Of a stretch of DNA of 64,000 nucleotides, positions 42,951-51,007 are shown one piece after another. The translations under genes and the position numbers were made by a program. The DNA is from an uncultured Bacilli bacterium (GTDB lineage: Bacteria > Bacillota_I > Bacilli_A > RF39 > UBA660): positions 53,731 through 117,730 of the forward strand of contig CAJTIX010000002.1 in NCBI GenBank assembly GCA_910576795.1. Reading direction: 5' to 3'. The first letter of the stretch is position 1. Every line of letters begins with the position of its first letter. The notes under the pieces were generated by a model. That model was not told where the DNA came from and made no database searches. It saw only the letters and a list, made by a program, of their open reading frames with translations.

Positions 42951-43614
42951 TTTATATATTGATGAATCAGGTAATTTAGGATCTGGAATGGGAAGATATT
43001 TTTTAATTTGTGCTTTGGATATAGAATCTAGCGTAAAATCGACTATTATAAAAAGAGCTGGTAGAACGATATGCCGATTCAAACAGAAAAAACATATTTT
43101 GAAGACAGAAGAGTTAAAAGGATGGAATTTAAATAGGGAAGATAGAATAGATTTAATCGAACGGATTTTGTTTAAGGGTGTAAGGGTGAGATATATTGTA
43201 TTAGATTTAAAGCAAACTACGATGTTATTGTCTAAACCTGATGATAAAAATGCTTGTTTTAATTATTTGATTCAGTTAATTGTGAAACAAATTATGAAGG
43301 AATATCCACATGTCGATAAAATAAATTTATATTTAGATAATCGATCTGTTAAAATTGGAAATCGTTTATCTTTAAAGCCTTATTTATATAATAAATTAAT
43401 ATTGGAACAATTAGAAACTCATTCCAATGTAAAACGAGTTGAGTTTAATATTACTTATTTAGAATCAGAAAGTTGTTATTTGATACAGTGGGCTGATATT
43501 ATTGCAAATTCAATATATAAAGCATATAATGGTAATAATTATGAATTTTATAATAAGATAAAACCTTATATTATTTTTGAAAGTAAATTTCCAACTAGAA
43601 ATTTTGGAAAGTAG
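42937..43614 (+). CDS. DUF3800 protein
   Basis: The 225-residue protein starts EVNLYIDESGNLG, the signature of DUF3800 (RNase H-like fold, Asp9 and Glu10). Further conserved-looking acidic positions are in INLYLDNRSV and in QWADIIANSIYKAY near the C-terminus. DUF3800 proteins are often encoded near mobile and defence genes and near structured RNAs; their activity is unknown. Longer in-frame starts upstream overlap the 45-residue gene and are unlikely. Confidence 0.85.
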   Translation: MKEVNLYIDESGNLGSGMGRYFLICALDIESSVKSTIIKRAGRTICRFKQKKHILKTEELKGWNLNREDRIDLIERILFKGVRVRYIVLDLKQTTMLLSKPDDKNACFNYLIQLIVKQIMKEYPHVDKINLYLDNRSVKIGNRLSLKPYLYNKLILEQLETHSNVKRVEFNITYLESESCYLIQWADIIANSIYKAYNGNNYEFYNKIKPYIIFESKFPTRNFGK

Positions 43615-43625
43615 CTAACATGATA

Positions 43626-43654
43626 TTGACGAGTTGATTTAAAAGTGGTAATAT
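43626..43654 (+). promoter_or_regulatory. Promoter of the DUF3800-adjacent RNA
   Basis: TTGACG (43626-43631), 17 bases, TAATAT (43649-43654), directly before the structured RNA. Confidence 0.6.
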
Positions 43655-43660
43655 AGGTAT

Positions 43661-43767
43661 ACCAAAGAAGAACTGGCATATAAGCCTTATATGATTTATC
43701 CAATCGATGAATATAAGAGTTATTGATTAACTCAGTCATATAAGCCCTGCCAGTCTTTTTTGTTGAC
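43661..43767 (+). ncRNA. Structured RNA next to DUF3800
   Basis: The transcript has a closing stem ACTGGCA/TGCCAGT (starting at about 43672 and ending at about 43754), an inner hairpin CATATAA-GCC-TTATATG, a second hairpin GAGTTA/TAACTC, and a repeat of CATATAAGCC before the closing strand. CTTTTTTG follows, so the whole element ends as a terminator. With its own promoter it is an independent RNA of about 105 bases. Rfam contains several RNA families named after neighbouring DUF3800 genes; this could be one, but I could not test it. Confidence 0.62.
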
Positions 43768-43811
43768 TAAAAAGTCTATAATATCAAGTACTATGAACTT
43801 GTATAAAGTAT

Positions 43812-43918
43812 ATAAAAACTCGCATTTCCTAAATAGGTGTGCGAGTTTAAACCTCAATGGAGCCTTAACTATACACGTTTGCGAAATTAAGGACAAAAGT
43901 TGATTAAATCAACTGATA
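43812..43918 (-). ncRNA. Minus-strand RNA facing the ApeA-like gene
   Basis: Minus-strand promoter TTGAAA (43951-43946), 16 bases, TATAAT (43929-43924). The transcript of about 105 bases would form TTGATTTAATCAA, a CCTTAA/TTAAGG hairpin, and end at a strong terminator (AAACTCGCA/TGCGAGTTT with TTTTTATA). It is divergent from the ApeA-like gene, whose TATAAT lies at 43984. No ORF with a ribosome site is visible. Confidence 0.55.
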
Positions 43919-43983
43919 CTTAAATTATAGCAGATATTAGTTTTTTTTCAAGTACAACTCAAATAAATTTTAACTTTCTATGA

Positions 43984-43989
43984 TATAAT
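43984..43989 (+). promoter_or_regulatory. -10 element of the HEPN operon
   Basis: TGATATAAT gives an extended -10 with TATAAT at 43984-43989. The -35 region is poor. The ATG of the HEPN gene follows after 21 bases. Confidence 0.5.
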
Positions 43990-44010
43990 ACTTTAGAAAG
44001 TGGGTGAAGT

Positions 44011-45441
44011 ATGAGCCAAATTATTTGTGGAGATTTAGAATTTGATAATATAAAGTACAAATTTGATTTTAGGGATAATATATTAGTATTATTACCAGAA
44101 GAATTACAGCAATATGCTAAATGGCGTTTTGAACATTTAGGAAAAAAAGAAAGATTTGATTATGTTAATGTTGAAGGTGTTACTAATAATGGATGGTATA
44201 TTTGTTTTGTACATATTAAATTTTTCCATTTAGGTAGAGGTGCGTTGCAAGCTTTTGTACCAGGGTATGCAGTATGTAAAGCAAATGGAATAACTCCTTT
44301 GCCCACGTGTGAGCAAATTGAGAAGATTAGATTTTATGGAGATTGTCTAGACAAATTCTACTATCCAAAAAGGGTTGTAGAAACAAGTGACTTCGTACAT
44401 TCCAAAGATATAAAGTTTGAAATAAAAAAGCAAAAAATGAAAACAGATGATTTTATGGTTAATAAAGATAAATATTCATTTGGGGTTTATTGGACTGCTC
44501 CTTATAGTTCAAACATTAATGTTGTTCTAGATGTATCTTCATATTTAGAAATAAAATTTGATAATTGCAAAAATATTACAGAAATTATTGATTATTATTT
44601 AAATGTCAAAAAATTTTTCTCATTTATTAATAATAGAAAATATATAAAATTTGAAAGGATTATAGCATTTAGGAATGATAATATTAGTTATGGTTTTGAA
44701 AAACAAGATAATATTCGTTCTATTGAAATAGAATTTGAATTGTACTTTGTTGATCCAGATGAGAAATTTGATTTGAATACATCTTTAAATACGGTTAGAT
44801 TAGAAGATTTAGATAATAAATTTTGTAGAATATATAAGGAAGTGACTAAGGAAAAGTTTTTCACTCAATATTATCCTTTAAGCACAAGTGATAATCATTA
44901 TATTGATAATGATAAATATGTTAGTGTATCAAGTGCATTCGAATCTGAGTTTGACAAATTACATCCTAAGTTCAAATCTACCATTAGTTCCGAATATAAT
45001 GAAATAAAACAGATAATATTAAAATCTATTTCTAATAAGAAATATAGAACAAAAGAAAAATTAAAAAATGACAAAGTAAACAATAAATCTTTAAAAACAA
45101 CCATAAATGAGTGTGATTATTTTTCTAAAATAATCAAAAATATTGATGGAACATTGCATGAAAAAATTGTTTATTCATATAAGAAATACAATAATATTAT
45201 AGAATCTAAAAGGAATAAATTATTAAAGAACTATGAGTTAGATAAGGCGAAGGCAGGAGTGTTAGCCAATAAATTTGTTAAAAGAAGAAATGATATTTCT
45301 CATGGGAATGGCACAGGACAATTTGATTCATTGGAAATAATCGCTTATGAGTTATTACGGATATGTATTTATTGTATCACACTAGAAAGATGTAAATTTT
45401 CTGAAGAAAAAATAAAAGAATTTATAGAAAAAATATTTTAG
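44011..45441 (+). CDS. ApeA-like HEPN defence protein
   Basis: The 476-residue protein has a beta-rich N-terminal half of ApeA-NTD type and a C-terminal helical HEPN domain with FVKRRNDISHGNGTG: the R-x4-H motif (RNDISH, near residues 426-431) of HEPN ribonucleases. ApeA proteins abort phage infection by cutting RNA once triggered. It is the first gene of a three-gene operon, next to DUF3800 and two RNAs. Assignment rests on the motif and the layout. Confidence 0.75.
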   Translation: MSQIICGDLEFDNIKYKFDFRDNILVLLPEELQQYAKWRFEHLGKKERFDYVNVEGVTNNGWYICFVHIKFFHLGRGALQAFVPGYAVCKANGITPLPTCEQIEKIRFYGDCLDKFYYPKRVVETSDFVHSKDIKFEIKKQKMKTDDFMVNKDKYSFGVYWTAPYSSNINVVLDVSSYLEIKFDNCKNITEIIDYYLNVKKFFSFINNRKYIKFERIIAFRNDNISYGFEKQDNIRSIEIEFELYFVDPDEKFDLNTSLNTVRLEDLDNKFCRIYKEVTKEKFFTQYYPLSTSDNHYIDNDKYVSVSSAFESEFDKLHPKFKSTISSEYNEIKQIILKSISNKKYRTKEKLKNDKVNNKSLKTTINECDYFSKIIKNIDGTLHEKIVYSYKKYNNIIESKRNKLLKNYELDKAKAGVLANKFVKRRNDISHGNGTGQFDSLEIIAYELLRICIYCITLERCKFSEEKIKEFIEKIF

Positions 45442-45469
45442 ATATTTTTAATTTAGGTGGTGAAGAATA

Positions 45470-46486
45470 ATGGCTGTATCTAATAGAGACGATTTTACAC
45501 AATTAGTTAAATCTAAATTGGCAAAGAGGGTAGCTTATATTTGCTCTAACCCTAGTTGTCAGAAATTAACTATTGGACCAAATAGTTCTGATAGTATTAA
45601 TAATATTGGGGTGGCAGCACATATATGTGCTGCTTCTCCTGGAGGACCTAGATATAATTCAATAATGACAGAAAAGGAAAGAAGAAGTTATGAAAATGGT
45701 ATTTGGCTATGTCAAAGCTGTGCACGAATTATTGATATTGATGCAGAAAAGTATACTCCACAGTTGTTAAAACTTTGGAAAGAAGAAACAGAAAATACAA
45801 TATATTTGAATTTTAATCAAAGAGTTAATTTAAAAAAGAAAAACAAATTGGAGTATATTTTTGAAACATTAAGGGATTGTGACAATTGGGAAAGGTTGCA
45901 AGATGATTATATAGATGGTTATTATTTTAAGGAAAATCCATCTTATATGATGGAAATTGTTGATAGTGATAATCATAATACAGAGTTTTATAGTTATTTA
46001 ATGACTAATGAACATACCTCATTTTCTATTTTATATTTAAAATATAATGGAACTTGTATTTATTCACAGCAAATTGTTAATTTAGATTCTGGAAGATTAA
46101 CAACAGTTGTACCGTTATCTAGTTATATTGATTATAAAGATGTACCTTATAAGTACAAATATTTTATTAAAAATAGTAAAGAAATGATTTTAAGAGATTT
46201 TTTACTCAATTTTGATAATGATTATGATAAATCTGAAGAATTATATGCTTTAAAAAAATTAAGTGAAGTAGTAATTGAATATGAAACGGAAAAAGAAAGA
46301 GAATATTTTGAACAAAAATATTTAAACAATATAAATCTCGAAGATATAAAAAAATATAATAATGGTTATGAATATGCTGGTAACTCACAAAATGAAATTG
46401 AGTATAATAAAATTGCTATAGGTTTAAGTAAATACATAAAAGAAAAATATAAATTATACAAGGAGGAACTAGAAAGTGAAAAGTAA
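45470..46486 (+). CDS. HNH/zinc-finger protein with unknown C-terminal domain
   Basis: The 338-residue protein begins with the HNH-like module seen in many defence proteins: CSNPSC (Cys25, Cys30), IGVAAHICAASPGGPRY (His51), ENGIWLCQSCARIID (Cys81, Cys84). The position where many HNH proteins have His after CxxC is Ala, which also occurs in relatives. The remaining 220 residues have no recognised family. The module often marks a nuclease fused to a sensor or effector. AGGTGG precedes the ATG, 28 bases after the HEPN gene. Confidence 0.7.
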   Translation: MAVSNRDDFTQLVKSKLAKRVAYICSNPSCQKLTIGPNSSDSINNIGVAAHICAASPGGPRYNSIMTEKERRSYENGIWLCQSCARIIDIDAEKYTPQLLKLWKEETENTIYLNFNQRVNLKKKNKLEYIFETLRDCDNWERLQDDYIDGYYFKENPSYMMEIVDSDNHNTEFYSYLMTNEHTSFSILYLKYNGTCIYSQQIVNLDSGRLTTVVPLSSYIDYKDVPYKYKYFIKNSKEMILRDFLLNFDNDYDKSEELYALKKLSEVVIEYETEKEREYFEQKYLNNINLEDIKKYNNGYEYAGNSQNEIEYNKIAIGLSKYIKEKYKLYKEELESEK

Positions 46487-47030
46487 TTACTTATTAGTAC
46501 ACGGAAGTTTTGGAAGCCCATTTTCTAATTGGATTCCATATTTAAGAAAAGAAATAGAAAATAAAAGTCTAGAGGTTTATACTCCAGATTTTCCGACAGG
46601 AGTAGGTTACCAAAATTATGAAAACTGGTCTAAACTTTTAAAAACTTATGTAGAAGCAAATATCATAAATGAAAATACTATTATATTTGCTCATTCTATT
46701 GCACCTATTTTCATCTGCAAATTTCTAGTTGAGAATAAACTAAAGGTAAAAAGATTAGTTTTTGTTTGTGGATTTAACAATTATCTTGGAATCAATGAAG
46801 ATTATGACACAGTGAATGAAAGTATGTATTTTGATAATTTGGTTGGTGTTAGAAAATATTGTGATGATATCGTTTGTTTCTATTCGGATAATGATCCATA
46901 TGTGAAGTATGAAGCTGAAAAAGAATTTGCTGATACTATAACTGAAAATCAAATTATGGTGTCTGGAGGAGGACATCTAAATTCTGAAAGTGGTTATACT
47001 GAATTTAATGACTTACTAAAATACATATAA
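46476..47030 (+). CDS. Small alpha/beta hydrolase (RBBP9/YdeN-like)
   Basis: GTG 46476 lies 8 bases after AAGGAGGA and overlaps the previous gene by 11 bases. The 184-residue protein has LLVHGSFGSP, nucleophile Ser74 in FAHSIAP, an acid in SDNDPYV and His in GGGHLN: a full catalytic triad of the RBBP9/YdeN family. Such enzymes are serine hydrolases with mostly unknown substrates. Tight coupling suggests a role with the HNH and HEPN proteins. Confidence 0.8.
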   Translation: MKSNYLLVHGSFGSPFSNWIPYLRKEIENKSLEVYTPDFPTGVGYQNYENWSKLLKTYVEANIINENTIIFAHSIAPIFICKFLVENKLKVKRLVFVCGFNNYLGINEDYDTVNESMYFDNLVGVRKYCDDIVCFYSDNDPYVKYEAEKEFADTITENQIMVSGGGHLNSESGYTEFNDLLKYI

Positions 47031-47033
47031 AAC

Positions 47034-47064
47034 AAAGGCAATGCCCAAACTGGCATTGCCTTTT
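47034..47064. terminator. Bidirectional terminator
   Basis: GGCAATGCC and GGCATTGCC pair around CAAACT; AAA and TTTT flank the stem, so it can end the hydrolase operon and the convergent XRE gene. Confidence 0.85.
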
Positions 47065-47527
47065 AACAACTTTTTTCACGATATTTAACAGTTGACTTTC
47101 CACATAGCCAATCCATGGAAATATTGTACTTTTGGCATATTTGATAGGCAAAGGCAGTTAATATCAATGTTTTACCTGTTTCATATGCAGATATAGTAGA
47201 GAAGGTAGTATTTAGCTCATTTGCTAATGTACGAAGTGTCAAACTATTTTCTTCTCTAATTTCTTTCAAACGTTTACCAATTTCTGTTTTATTCAAATTT
47301 TTAACTTCAACTATAGAATTATTAATTTTTTGATTAGATAAACCTAGTGAATAATCCATACTAACATTATAGATATTACATACAGTGTTCAGGTGCTTTA
47401 AAGGAATAATTTTTGTCCCATTTTCCCAAACGGAATAGGTTTGTTGGCTAATACCAATTTTTTCAGCAATATCCTTTTGATATAAGTTATTTAACTCTCT
47501 TAAGTCTAATAGTCTTTTCGTATTCAT
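47063..47527 (-). CDS. Two-domain XRE-type regulator
   Basis: ATG 47527 follows AGGTGA on the minus strand. The 154-residue protein has two helix-turn-helix domains: one near 8-60 (YQKDIAEKIGISQQTYSVWE) and one near 85-145 (TLRTLANELNTTFSTISAYE). Tandem XRE proteins are unusual; it may bind two half-sites. Longer in-frame starts upstream have no ribosome site. Confidence 0.72.
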   Translation of the reverse strand: MNTKRLLDLRELNNLYQKDIAEKIGISQQTYSVWENGTKIIPLKHLNTVCNIYNVSMDYSLGLSNQKINNSIVEVKNLNKTEIGKRLKEIREENSLTLRTLANELNTTFSTISAYETGKTLILTAFAYQICQKYNISMDWLCGKSTVKYREKSC

Positions 47528-47791
47528 AAGCGATTCACCTATAACAATTCTCCCATTAAAAGTAAAAATGTTAACCATCATACTAACAAATACGAACAAA
47601 ACATGATATAATGAATTGGCAGATAGACAATGGCATAGAATCATTTTTGAATTATTTATAATAGGACTAATATTAAAATTCAAAATAGGGGAGGTATGAT
47701 AAATAAGTATAAAGAGATTTACAAATTTTGGTTTAAGAATAATAAAAAAAGAACTGCGAATTCTTTTTAACAATGGAGTAATACCCAATAA

Positions 47792-48004
47792 TTATTTTTT
47801 ACGGACAATTACTTCAATATTATGTGCTTTGCACATTTTTAGGAATGTAGCAAGACTCACATTGATTGTTCCATATTCATAACCTTCAATTGTCTTTCTA
47901 CTACGGTGTATAGATTCTGCAAAGTCATTTTGGGTTAGTTCAGACCATTCTCTAACTAACTTAATGATTTCTTTTGGTTTATAATCATTGGCTTTAAATT
48001 GCAT
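47792..48004 (-). CDS. XRE-family regulator, 70 residues
   Basis: GGAGGTG lies before ATG 48004 on the minus strand. The protein is a single helix-turn-helix (LTQNDFAESIHRSRKTIEGY). It is divergent from the next XRE gene, forming a switch-like intergenic region. Confidence 0.78.
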   Translation of the reverse strand: MQFKANDYKPKEIIKLVREWSELTQNDFAESIHRSRKTIEGYEYGTINVSLATFLKMCKAHNIEVIVRKK

Positions 48005-48164
48005 ATCTCTACACCTCCGACTTTTCAACATTTCAAGTCCATATTAATAATAACTGAAAAAGTACATTCTTTGTTCAAAATTCCTGTTAATAATAGGAAT
48101 TATATCTGCGAAAATTAAAATGTAATGGAGACAATATAGTAACTGTTACATAAAGGAGAAGAGA
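48005..48164. promoter_or_regulatory. Divergent control region between XRE genes
   Basis: Contains an inverted repeat AATTCCT/AGGAATT (around 48079-48102) with a 9-base spacer and AT-rich promoter-like stretches on both sides. This is the usual place for operators of a mobile-element switch. Confidence 0.45.
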
Positions 48165-48428
48165 ATGCTAACAGAATTACAGAATAAAAGAAAAAAACAT
48201 AATTATTCATTACAAGCCATGGCAAATAAATTACATATTAGTAAAACATATTACTGGCAACTCGAACAAGATAATAGGAGATTGCCTTATGATCTTGCAG
48301 TAAAAATGGCTACAGTTTTACATTGCACAACAGATGAATTATTTGCTAACTACTATATGGAAAATTTAGAATTGAAAGGGGAGAGGTGCTATGTTAATGA
48401 AGTTAAGAAAAATAAGAAAGCGAAATGA
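48165..48428 (+). CDS. XRE-family regulator, 87 residues
   Basis: AAGGAGAAG precedes the ATG. The helix-turn-helix is YSLQAMANKLHISKTYYWQL. It resembles the next gene and overlaps it by 38 bases, so they look like a duplicated pair. Confidence 0.78.
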   Translation: MLTELQNKRKKHNYSLQAMANKLHISKTYYWQLEQDNRRLPYDLAVKMATVLHCTTDELFANYYMENLELKGERCYVNEVKKNKKAK

Positions 48429-48591
48429 TATTACAATTTATGATATGGCTAGTTATCTTAATATTACGCCATCTTTTTATAGTCAAATTGAAAATGGGAA
48501 AAGAAGACTATTTTATGATACTGCGATTCGCATTGCTTGCTTTTTTGGAGTAATGCCAAGTGAATTATTTGAAAGTAGGGGAGAAAATTAG
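48391..48591 (+). CDS. XRE-family regulator, 66 residues
   Basis: GAGAGGTG precedes the ATG. The helix-turn-helix is ITIYDMASYLNITPSFYSQI, followed by GKRRLFYDTAIRIA, closely similar to the previous protein (NRRLPYDLAVKMA). Confidence 0.78.
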   Translation: MLMKLRKIRKRNDITIYDMASYLNITPSFYSQIENGKRRLFYDTAIRIACFFGVMPSELFESRGEN

Positions 48592-48593
48592 AA

Positions 48594-48938
48594 ATGTTTT
48601 GTCTGACATTGTATGGGGATTTAAAACCTACTTTAACAAGGGAGATGTTAAAGTTAGAAAGAGAGGAAATTCTGTATGACACGATTATTAACTTAATTGT
48701 GTTCCATGGTATTCTTTATATTCAATATTATGGTGGGTTTCCTGTTCGTATTTTTAGAATGCGAATCAAACAAATTTTAAAAGAATACAAAATTCCAAGT
48801 AGATTACATAATGAAATTACACAAGATATTTTTAAGATTTTGAAAAATCAATATGGTGTTCAATATCGTAAGTTAGATATTCATATGTACAGTCAACAAG
48901 TATTAGAAGAAATGAAAAATATTTCGTTTAAAATTTAA
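48594..48938 (+). CDS. Hypothetical mobile-element protein, 114 residues
   Basis: The basic alpha-helical protein follows the XRE pair after 2 bases with GGGGAG upstream. It ends with KLDIHMYSQQVLEEMKN. No family was recognised; position suggests part of the element's control or transfer functions. Confidence 0.55.
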   Translation: MFCLTLYGDLKPTLTREMLKLEREEILYDTIINLIVFHGILYIQYYGGFPVRIFRMRIKQILKEYKIPSRLHNEITQDIFKILKNQYGVQYRKLDIHMYSQQVLEEMKNISFKI

Positions 48939-48960
48939 GAATAAAATGAGGAATCAAAAA

Positions 48961-48994
48961 AGAAATCCTGTTTGCATTATAAAGGATTTCTTTT
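48961..48994. terminator. Bidirectional terminator between convergent genes
   Basis: AGAAATCCT and AGGATTTCT pair with a 13-base loop. T residues follow on the plus strand and A residues precede, serving both directions. Confidence 0.75.
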
Positions 48995-49025
48995 AATTCA
49001 CGATTAATATTTTAGTGAAATAAAT

Positions 49026-50336
49026 TTAATGAATTCTAGAATTATCGTTTTCTCTAGCAAGGTTCTTATCAAAGTTATTTAAATTATTTTGTATGGATTC
49101 AGATCTTTTTCTAATTTCTTTACAATAATCATCATATTTACGATACTTTTTGATATTTGGCTGAATTGAATTGATTTCAGCAAGTATTTTAGATTTATCT
49201 TCTTCAGTTTTTGCTCTATGATATCGTTTCCACAAATTTTCTCTTTTACCCATAAGATTCCTATATTTTTCATAGTTATTTTTAGCAAATTCTTCTAAAT
49301 CTTCTTTCGTTTCAATTTTATGTGCTATCATAAATCTTGTTTGTTCTGAAAATGAATCTAACTTCTTAATTTCTTGTCTTATGGAATAAGGAAGATATTG
49401 TTTTGGGTGTTCCTTTGGAAATCTATCTAAAAGGTAGCAATAATATAGATATAATCCATAAATTCCTTTATGATGATTGTTCGTTTTTACTAAATATTCT
49501 TGGAAGATTGACTTTTGGGAGATAGGTTTAAAAGCAATTTGCTTTGAATAGTATAATCGTTCATTAATTCTATCTTTGGAATAATCACTCCCAAATGTCC
49601 TTTCAATTCTAACCTTATCACAACCCTCTTTATAAATAGTAATTATTCCATTACGTGAGTAGGCTTTATAACCTAATAATTTCATTCTTTCCATAACTTG
49701 TTTGAGTGTAACTGAATAACGAATAATACTATCTAAATCATCTTTAAGTATTTTATAATAATCATTATCCATTACTTTATGCTTATAAGTGTTTTTATAG
49801 CCTATATCTTCATCAAGTGTGCTTAATCCATATTCAGAACATAGTGAATCAGATATTTGTCTTAACTTGGCTAGGTTAGTACGGTTATTGTTGTATTTTT
49901 TGCCTGTCCTAAATGAGACAGAGTTTATTATGAAGTGGTTGTGAATGTGATTTGTATTTTGGTGTGTAGCGACAACCACTTCATAATCTCTAAACATTTC
50001 TTCTGCAAATTTTACTCCAATTTCATGAGCAATATCAGCAGTAACTTCGCCCTCCTTGAAAGATTGATAAGCATGAAAGGCAAGAATTCCATTTGTTTTA
50101 TGATATTGCTCTTTTGTGAATTGCATATCCTTATAGGGGGTTATTTCAGAACAATTCAAACAACTTACATAGTGTGTTTTTTCCATTTTATAGTTGTATT
50201 CTTTGTCAGTATATAACTCTAAATAATTATAGTTATTTTTATCATAGTCTTCATTGATAGTTTTTTGAGGGTTAATGATATAATTTATAGATTGTTTTAA
50301 ATTGTTTTTAATACTCCAAATTGATGTTGTTGCCAT
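49026..50336 (-). CDS. Relaxase (MobP/TnpZ-like)
   Basis: The 436-residue protein has a relaxase domain with the three-histidine motif in HQNTNHIHNHF (near residue 125) after a HAYQSFKEGEVT motif typical of MOBP enzymes. It nicks and carries one DNA strand during mobilization. The C-terminal half is a helical, charged region. No MobC gene is seen directly upstream, but an inverted repeat is. Confidence 0.85.
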   Translation of the reverse strand: MATTSIWSIKNNLKQSINYIINPQKTINEDYDKNNYNYLELYTDKEYNYKMEKTHYVSCLNCSEITPYKDMQFTKEQYHKTNGILAFHAYQSFKEGEVTADIAHEIGVKFAEEMFRDYEVVVATHQNTNHIHNHFIINSVSFRTGKKYNNNRTNLAKLRQISDSLCSEYGLSTLDEDIGYKNTYKHKVMDNDYYKILKDDLDSIIRYSVTLKQVMERMKLLGYKAYSRNGIITIYKEGCDKVRIERTFGSDYSKDRINERLYYSKQIAFKPISQKSIFQEYLVKTNNHHKGIYGLYLYYCYLLDRFPKEHPKQYLPYSIRQEIKKLDSFSEQTRFMIAHKIETKEDLEEFAKNNYEKYRNLMGKRENLWKRYHRAKTEEDKSKILAEINSIQPNIKKYRKYDDYCKEIRKRSESIQNNLNNFDKNLARENDNSRIH

Positions 50337-50363
50337 AATTAAGGTTTAGCCTTTCTAAAGAGG

Positions 50364-50390
50364 GGATTTATATGGTGGGAGTATAAATCC
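50364..50390. repeat. Inverted repeat upstream of the relaxase
   Basis: GGATTTATA and TATAAATCC form a perfect 9-bp inverted repeat with a 9-base spacer. It lies 28 bases from the relaxase start, where origins of transfer are commonly found. Confidence 0.5.
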
Positions 50391-50411
50391 GTTGCTTGCT
50401 TATAGATAATG

Positions 50412-50762
50412 TTAGACATATACTAACTCTTTCAATATGGTTTCTTCTGCCATATTTTTATAATTATTTGAGAGTTTTACCCATTCCATTTGATTCGTTT
50501 CCTTATTTTTTTCAGATAGTAGTTTATCAGATTTTTGATAATGTTCCATTAGAACGTTCAGTCTATCTTCTGCCTCTTTACTTACTGAAAAAAGATGACT
50601 CATCAATTTATCTTGGATCAGCAAAGCCGTGTAAAGGCCTTGCTTATGCTCTTTTAAATAATCCAATCGTAAGTAACCATACTTATTTAGATTTCCTTTT
50701 TGTTGATTCACTTTTAAATTGGGTAATAAATAATCACCAACTTTTGTATAATTTAATTTCAT
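50412..50762 (-). CDS. tnpV: TnpV-like transposon protein
   Basis: The 116-residue protein (YTKVGDYLLPNLKV, NKYGYLRLDYLKEHKQGLY, MAEETILKELVYV) matches the pattern of TnpV from Tn4451-type mobilizable transposons. Its function is not known. It lies between relaxase and recombinase genes, as in that family. Confidence 0.78.
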   Translation of the reverse strand: MKLNYTKVGDYLLPNLKVNQQKGNLNKYGYLRLDYLKEHKQGLYTALLIQDKLMSHLFSVSKEAEDRLNVLMEHYQKSDKLLSEKNKETNQMEWVKLSNNYKNMAEETILKELVYV

Positions 50763-50764
50763 TT

Positions 50765-51007
50765 TTATCGCTCCATTCCTTTCATTTTTCTTCTTGATTC
50801 ATAAAAATTTACTTCTTTTGTTTCTGTATTATATTTAAAATAGGCTACATCCTTGTTACAATCAACTAATTTTATGGTAAATCTATCTACTAAATATAGG
50901 TTTACTGAATCTATATCAAAGTGTTGTTTTAGATATGATAGTACCTTAAATTGTTCGACTGTATTCACTTGATTTTTGACAGTATTTTCTTGATTAAGAA
51001 GTTGCAT
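50765..51007 (-). CDS. Hypothetical protein, 80 residues
   Basis: ATG 51007 follows AAAGGAG on the minus strand. The helical and beta-mixed protein (FKVLSYLKQHFDIDSVNLYL) overlaps the recombinase end by 14 bases. Similar small proteins sit next to TnpV in related elements. No known domain. Confidence 0.58.
   Translation of the reverse strand: MQLLNQENTVKNQVNTVEQFKVLSYLKQHFDIDSVNLYLVDRFTIKLVDCNKDVAYFKYNTETKEVNFYESRRKMKGMER

Noticed and set aside
43672..43754. Purine riboswitch because of CATATAA
   Set aside because: The conserved purine-switch loops are absent and no metabolic gene follows; the unit ends in its own terminator.
47694..47771. 24-codon ORF after GGGGAGGT
   Set aside because: The ribosome site is too close to the ATG and the end is a terminator-like repeat; coding is unlikely.
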